Assembly (NCBI GenBank): GCA_018057925.1
Contig: JAGPCT010000013.1
Coordinates: 1 to 64,000 of the forward strand
DNA from: Saprospiraceae bacterium
Lineage (GTDB): Bacteria; Bacteroidota; Bacteroidia; Chitinophagales; Saprospiraceae
Reading direction: 5' to 3'
Length of the DNA stretch: 64,000 nucleotides
The translations under genes and the position numbers were made by a program. Below the pieces are notes generated by a model. That model saw nothing but the letters and a program-made list of their open reading frames with translations, was not told the origin of the DNA and searched no databases. Shown here piece by piece: positions 61,490-64,000 of this stretch (positions are counted from its first letter, which is position 1; every line of letters starts with the position of its first letter).

Positions 61490-62379
61490 AAGATGTCTAA
61501 TTTTGAATCATTAATAACCTAAATAGGGTTTTATAAAAAATGCAAAGTAAATCAATTTTGAGATAATTTCCATTTTTTTAAATCAAAAAATCAAATGTTT
61601 TTATTTAACCCAAATACATATTTTACAAAAATATTGACTTTAGGAAAAAAGAAGGTAAATTTTAGCTCATGTGGAAAAAAATATTGTCAAAAAGGTATGA
61701 TTTAATCTATGGATTATCAGCAACTTGTGATTTAATTCGGTGTAAAGTTATTGTTTTTATATAGTGGCAAGATTGAACAATGTAAAAAAAATAAAAAAAA
61801 CTAGTATATTGTTCGATAAAACAAATTAAAATGAAAACCAAATTTAAAAGTCTATTAATTTTCAAATTTCAACAGCGGTTTACCTTCGATGCGGATTGCG
61901 ATAAATATTTAAGAGAAATATATTATAGCAAGAGCATGACCTAAATGCGAGAATATAAATAGTGTAAAGACACATAGGCATATACAAGGCAGCAAACCTA
62001 TTGTATGCTCAAATGGAAGGAAATGCCTGCAATGAAGAGTAGCTTGCAAAGTTTGATAGTAGGTGAGGTTGATGTAGATGGAACATTTGCCGGGGATTAA
62101 GATGATACTCCAAAAGTCAATAATGAAGGAAGGCAAAAATCAGTAGGTAAGGCTATTGAAAATTCAGGATTAAGTGTTTTCGGGATGTATGGTATGGTGA
62201 TTAATTCAGTAAGTCACAAAAATTTGAACACAGGCCATTTATATTCCATACACAAAATTCTGGATTAACTCAATGGTTATACAAAACCATACCCATATAG
62301 AATGTATATGTCATAAATGACTAATTCAATAACAGAAATTAAAATAAATATTATTAACTACAATTTAAAAATTTTAAAC
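61490..62379. other. Intergenic region with transposase relic
   Basis: 890 bases upstream of clpS (minus) and of the DUF805 gene (plus). About 340 bases of AT-rich DNA are followed by a broken IS1595-like transposase (61831-62268). The region 61605-61625 has an AACCCAAATAC start like the dispersed elements, without a clear partner. Confidence 0.55.
61831..62268 (+). pseudogene. Decayed IS1595-family transposase
   Basis: The first fragment (61831-61944) translates with FKSLLIFKFQQRFTFDAD, C, and KYLREIYY, as in the N-terminus of IS1595-type transposases (the FQ-RF-E--C--YL pattern), and stops. The zinc-ribbon part is frame-disrupted. A second fragment from 62032 reads MKSSLQSLIVGEVDVDGTF, like the KSS-x(5)-G-VEVDE-(T/F) catalytic-Asp segment, but has a stop at 62098 and Gly where Glu is usual. 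It then continues to a stop at 62268. No terminal inverted repeats were found. Confidence 0.6.
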
Positions 62380-62754
62380 ATGAAGTGGTATTTGAAATGT
62401 TTGCACCAATATGCTGATTTTAGTGGAAGGGCAAGAAGACGTGAATATTGGACGTTTGTACTGATTAATTTAATTATCAGTATACTTATTATTGGTTTTG
62501 AGAATATCATTGGGATGGCTATACCAGAAATAGGATATGGCCCATTGACGCCACTTTACTCATTATTTGTACTCATACCTTCATTAGCTGTAGTCGTCCG
62601 GAGATTACATGATGTAGGTAAAAGTGGGTGGATGTTTTTGATATTGTTAATTCCAATAGTTGGTTTTATTTGGATTTTGGTATTATTGCTCACTGATAGT
62701 CAGCAAGAAAGTAATAATTGGGGAGATAATCCAAAGCTGGAAGAATGGATATAA
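62380..62754 (+). CDS. DUF805 membrane protein
   Basis: 124 aa from the ATG at 62380, which precedes WYLKCLHQYADFSGRARRREYW, the usual DUF805 opening; the 62317 start adds 21 residues without support. Three to four hydrophobic helices follow, with the family loop SLAVVVRRLHDVGKSGWM and a C-terminal GDNP motif. Function unknown. A terminator lies at 62841-62878. Confidence 0.88.
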   Translation: MKWYLKCLHQYADFSGRARRREYWTFVLINLIISILIIGFENIIGMAIPEIGYGPLTPLYSLFVLIPSLAVVVRRLHDVGKSGWMFLILLIPIVGFIWILVLLLTDSQQESNNWGDNPKLEEWI

Positions 62755-63120
62755 TGGATGTTTTTCAGGCTGTTTTTTTCAACCTGATTTGGATTCTTTA
62801 GATTAATCACAAAGCCGTGAAGAATTTAGGTGATTTTTTTAAAAAAGGTAGATAATTATTTGATTATCTGCCTTTTTTATGCCTACTTTGTATTTTCTAA
62901 ATAGGTAATCGTATGACAAAGAAATCAATTCTTCCTCAGTGGACTCTTGATCACAAGAAACCTTGAATTTATCTCAGACTATTAAGCAGTAGATATTATC
63001 TCTATGGAGTTAACTGTAGTTATTGGATGCGATTTACCATTACAATAGGTAATATGTATTCAATTCCAACTAAGCAAGATGATAAGCTAACCTTTCCTGA
63101 ACCTTTATAATTCTTGATGT
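62755..63120. other. Intergenic region before the last gene
   Basis: 366 bases. It contains the terminator at 62841-62878; the remaining approximately 240 bases show no gene or clear promoter. Confidence 0.5.
62841..62878. terminator. Intrinsic terminator (bidirectional shape)
   Basis: AAAAAAGGTAGATAAT (62841-62856) pairs with ATTATCTGCCTTTTTT (62863-62878), with one G-T wobble and a 6-nt loop. It ends the DUF805 transcript. Confidence 0.85.
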
Positions 63121-64000
63121 ATGATTAGATATTTCGCCGTTTTATTGATACTTGTAATCCTTAGGTCAACCCTATCCGGTCAGGGTTTCTTTTTCGATTA
63201 TCCGAACATCAAAGAATATAATACGAATCATGATATTCCTTTTAATTACAGAATTAATACTGAGGAAATAATTTATATTTTGAATAGTAGAGATCTGAAA
63301 AATGGTCCGGATGAAGATTGTGGAACATATATTATTCAGCGCAAGAATAATGGTGAAATTATTTCTAAAATTGATTTAAGTAATGATACACTCAAAGGCC
63401 TTTGTGCTTATGGAAATAAAATTGGAGACAAGATCCAAACATTTTGTTTTGCTAAGTCTTCAAACGATATTTATTTAATCTATAGGTTGTTTAATGACCG
63501 ATTGGAAGTTGAAGATTATCATATTAGCTATGTTAATACGTATAATTTAGAAATGTATTATAGTTTGAATGTATATTTGGAACAATTTAGAGCAACAGAT
63601 GCTAACCAACACTATTTAGTTTTAACATATATTAATTTTATAAATAATAGTGCAGTCAGTGAGTCAGTAGGTATGGTATTTGACAATCTTGGACATTTTG
63701 TGTCATTCAAGAAACTTGCAAAATCACTAAATTCATTTGAAACTGACGCATTACTGTATAATACATTTACGAAAAATTTAGAATATATATTGAAGGATTA
63801 TCGCAAGATTGTTTTCGATACTAATTTTAATTTTATAAGAGAAATTGATATTGGTACTTACTTCCCAACTAAAAATGACACTATGTTTTCCATATGGAAT
63901 AGTATATTACAACATGAAAACAAAATAATACGATTCGGAAAAACTCAATTAAGCTATAACATAGATTCTGAAACAAGTTTTTATAGTATATCAGGACGGG
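63121..64000 (+). CDS. Secreted protein of unknown function (3' truncated by window)
   Basis: An ATG at 63121 opens a frame with no stop to the window end, giving at least 293 codons. The start MIRYFAVLLILVILRSTLSG is a signal peptide, followed by QGFFFDYPNIKEYN. The visible part is rich in Asn, Tyr and Ile, with many beta-prone segments and no recognised domain. The C-terminus is missing, so a T9SS tail cannot be judged. Confidence 0.75.
   Translation, partial: MIRYFAVLLILVILRSTLSGQGFFFDYPNIKEYNTNHDIPFNYRINTEEIIYILNSRDLKNGPDEDCGTYIIQRKNNGEIISKIDLSNDTLKGLCAYGNKIGDKIQTFCFAKSSNDIYLIYRLFNDRLEVEDYHISYVNTYNLEMYYSLNVYLEQFRATDANQHYLVLTYINFINNSAVSESVGMVFDNLGHFVSFKKLAKSLNSFETDALLYNTFTKNLEYILKDYRKIVFDTNFNFIREIDIGTYFPTKNDTMFSIWNSILQHENKIIRFGKTQLSYNIDSETSFYSISGR

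Overview
This window comes from a member of the Bacteroidota, probably close to the Saprospiria or Chitinophagia; the genus cannot be read from it. The evidence is several secreted proteins with type IX secretion (T9SS) C-terminal domains of both type A and type B, a short RpoD of the Bacteroidota kind, promoters of the form TTG-N(17-23)-TAnnTTTG, PD40/OmpA proteins, and AT-rich DNA with weak ribosome binding sites. No rRNA, tRNA, CRISPR array, prophage or intact insertion sequence was seen. The one mobile-element trace is a decayed IS1595-like transposase near 62 kb.

Layout. 0-6.5 kb: the end of a T9SS protein, a T9SS type B adhesin-like protein, rsmA-yqeY, pdxA and a PD40-OmpA protein. 7-9.4 kb: hmgA-hppD, two steps of tyrosine catabolism. 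10-13 kb: a large HYR/dockerin T9SS protein. 13.3-15.7 kb: a methyltransferase coupled to a flavin-dependent halogenase-like enzyme. 15.7-19 kb: the primary sigma factor, a START-like protein and an amino-acid permease. 19.8-22.8 kb: a bacilliredoxin, lipoprotein, MBL hydrolase and MFS exporter run. 22.9-27.6 kb: an M17 aminopeptidase, a GH29 fucosidase and gltX. 27.9-37.2 kb: a UMF1-type MFS protein, two M1 metallopeptidases around a PGRP-type amidase, and nadC. 37.5-38.5 kb: a small protein and an MBL phosphodiesterase-like protein. 38.9-46.7 kb: an unusual ABC-transport operon. 46.7-49.2 kb: an SDR, a flavodoxin and an outer-membrane lipoprotein. 50-55 kb: a giant subtilisin-like T9SS protease. 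55-60.4 kb: a PIG-L deacetylase, a thioredoxin-like/SPOR protein coupled to hutI, an M43 metalloprotease and a lipoprotein. 60.4-61.5 kb: clpS-aat (N-degron pathway). 62-64 kb: the transposase relic, a DUF805 protein and a truncated secreted protein.

The gene content suggests a protein- and glycan-degrading heterotroph. It has secreted S8, M43 and M1 peptidases, cytosolic M17, an amino-acid permease, and enzymes for tyrosine and histidine breakdown.

Three things stand out. (1) A six-gene operon at 38.9-45.0 kb has two coiled-coil proteins, an ABC solute-binding protein fused to a peptidoglycan-binding OmpA domain and anchored at its N-terminus, a SsuC-like permease with a C-terminal extension, a CADD/PqqC-like haem-oxygenase-fold diiron enzyme with all six expected metal ligands, and a SsuB-like ATPase. 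(2) Three exact-period 107-bp tandem repeats at 31.37-31.67 kb each end in an intrinsic terminator. They lie behind a consensus promoter with A-tract upstream DNA and look like a tandem small-RNA array. (3) A dispersed family of composite palindromic elements occurs in at least seven intergenic regions and keeps a three-segment hairpin; one copy falls in the predicted leader of the ABC operon.
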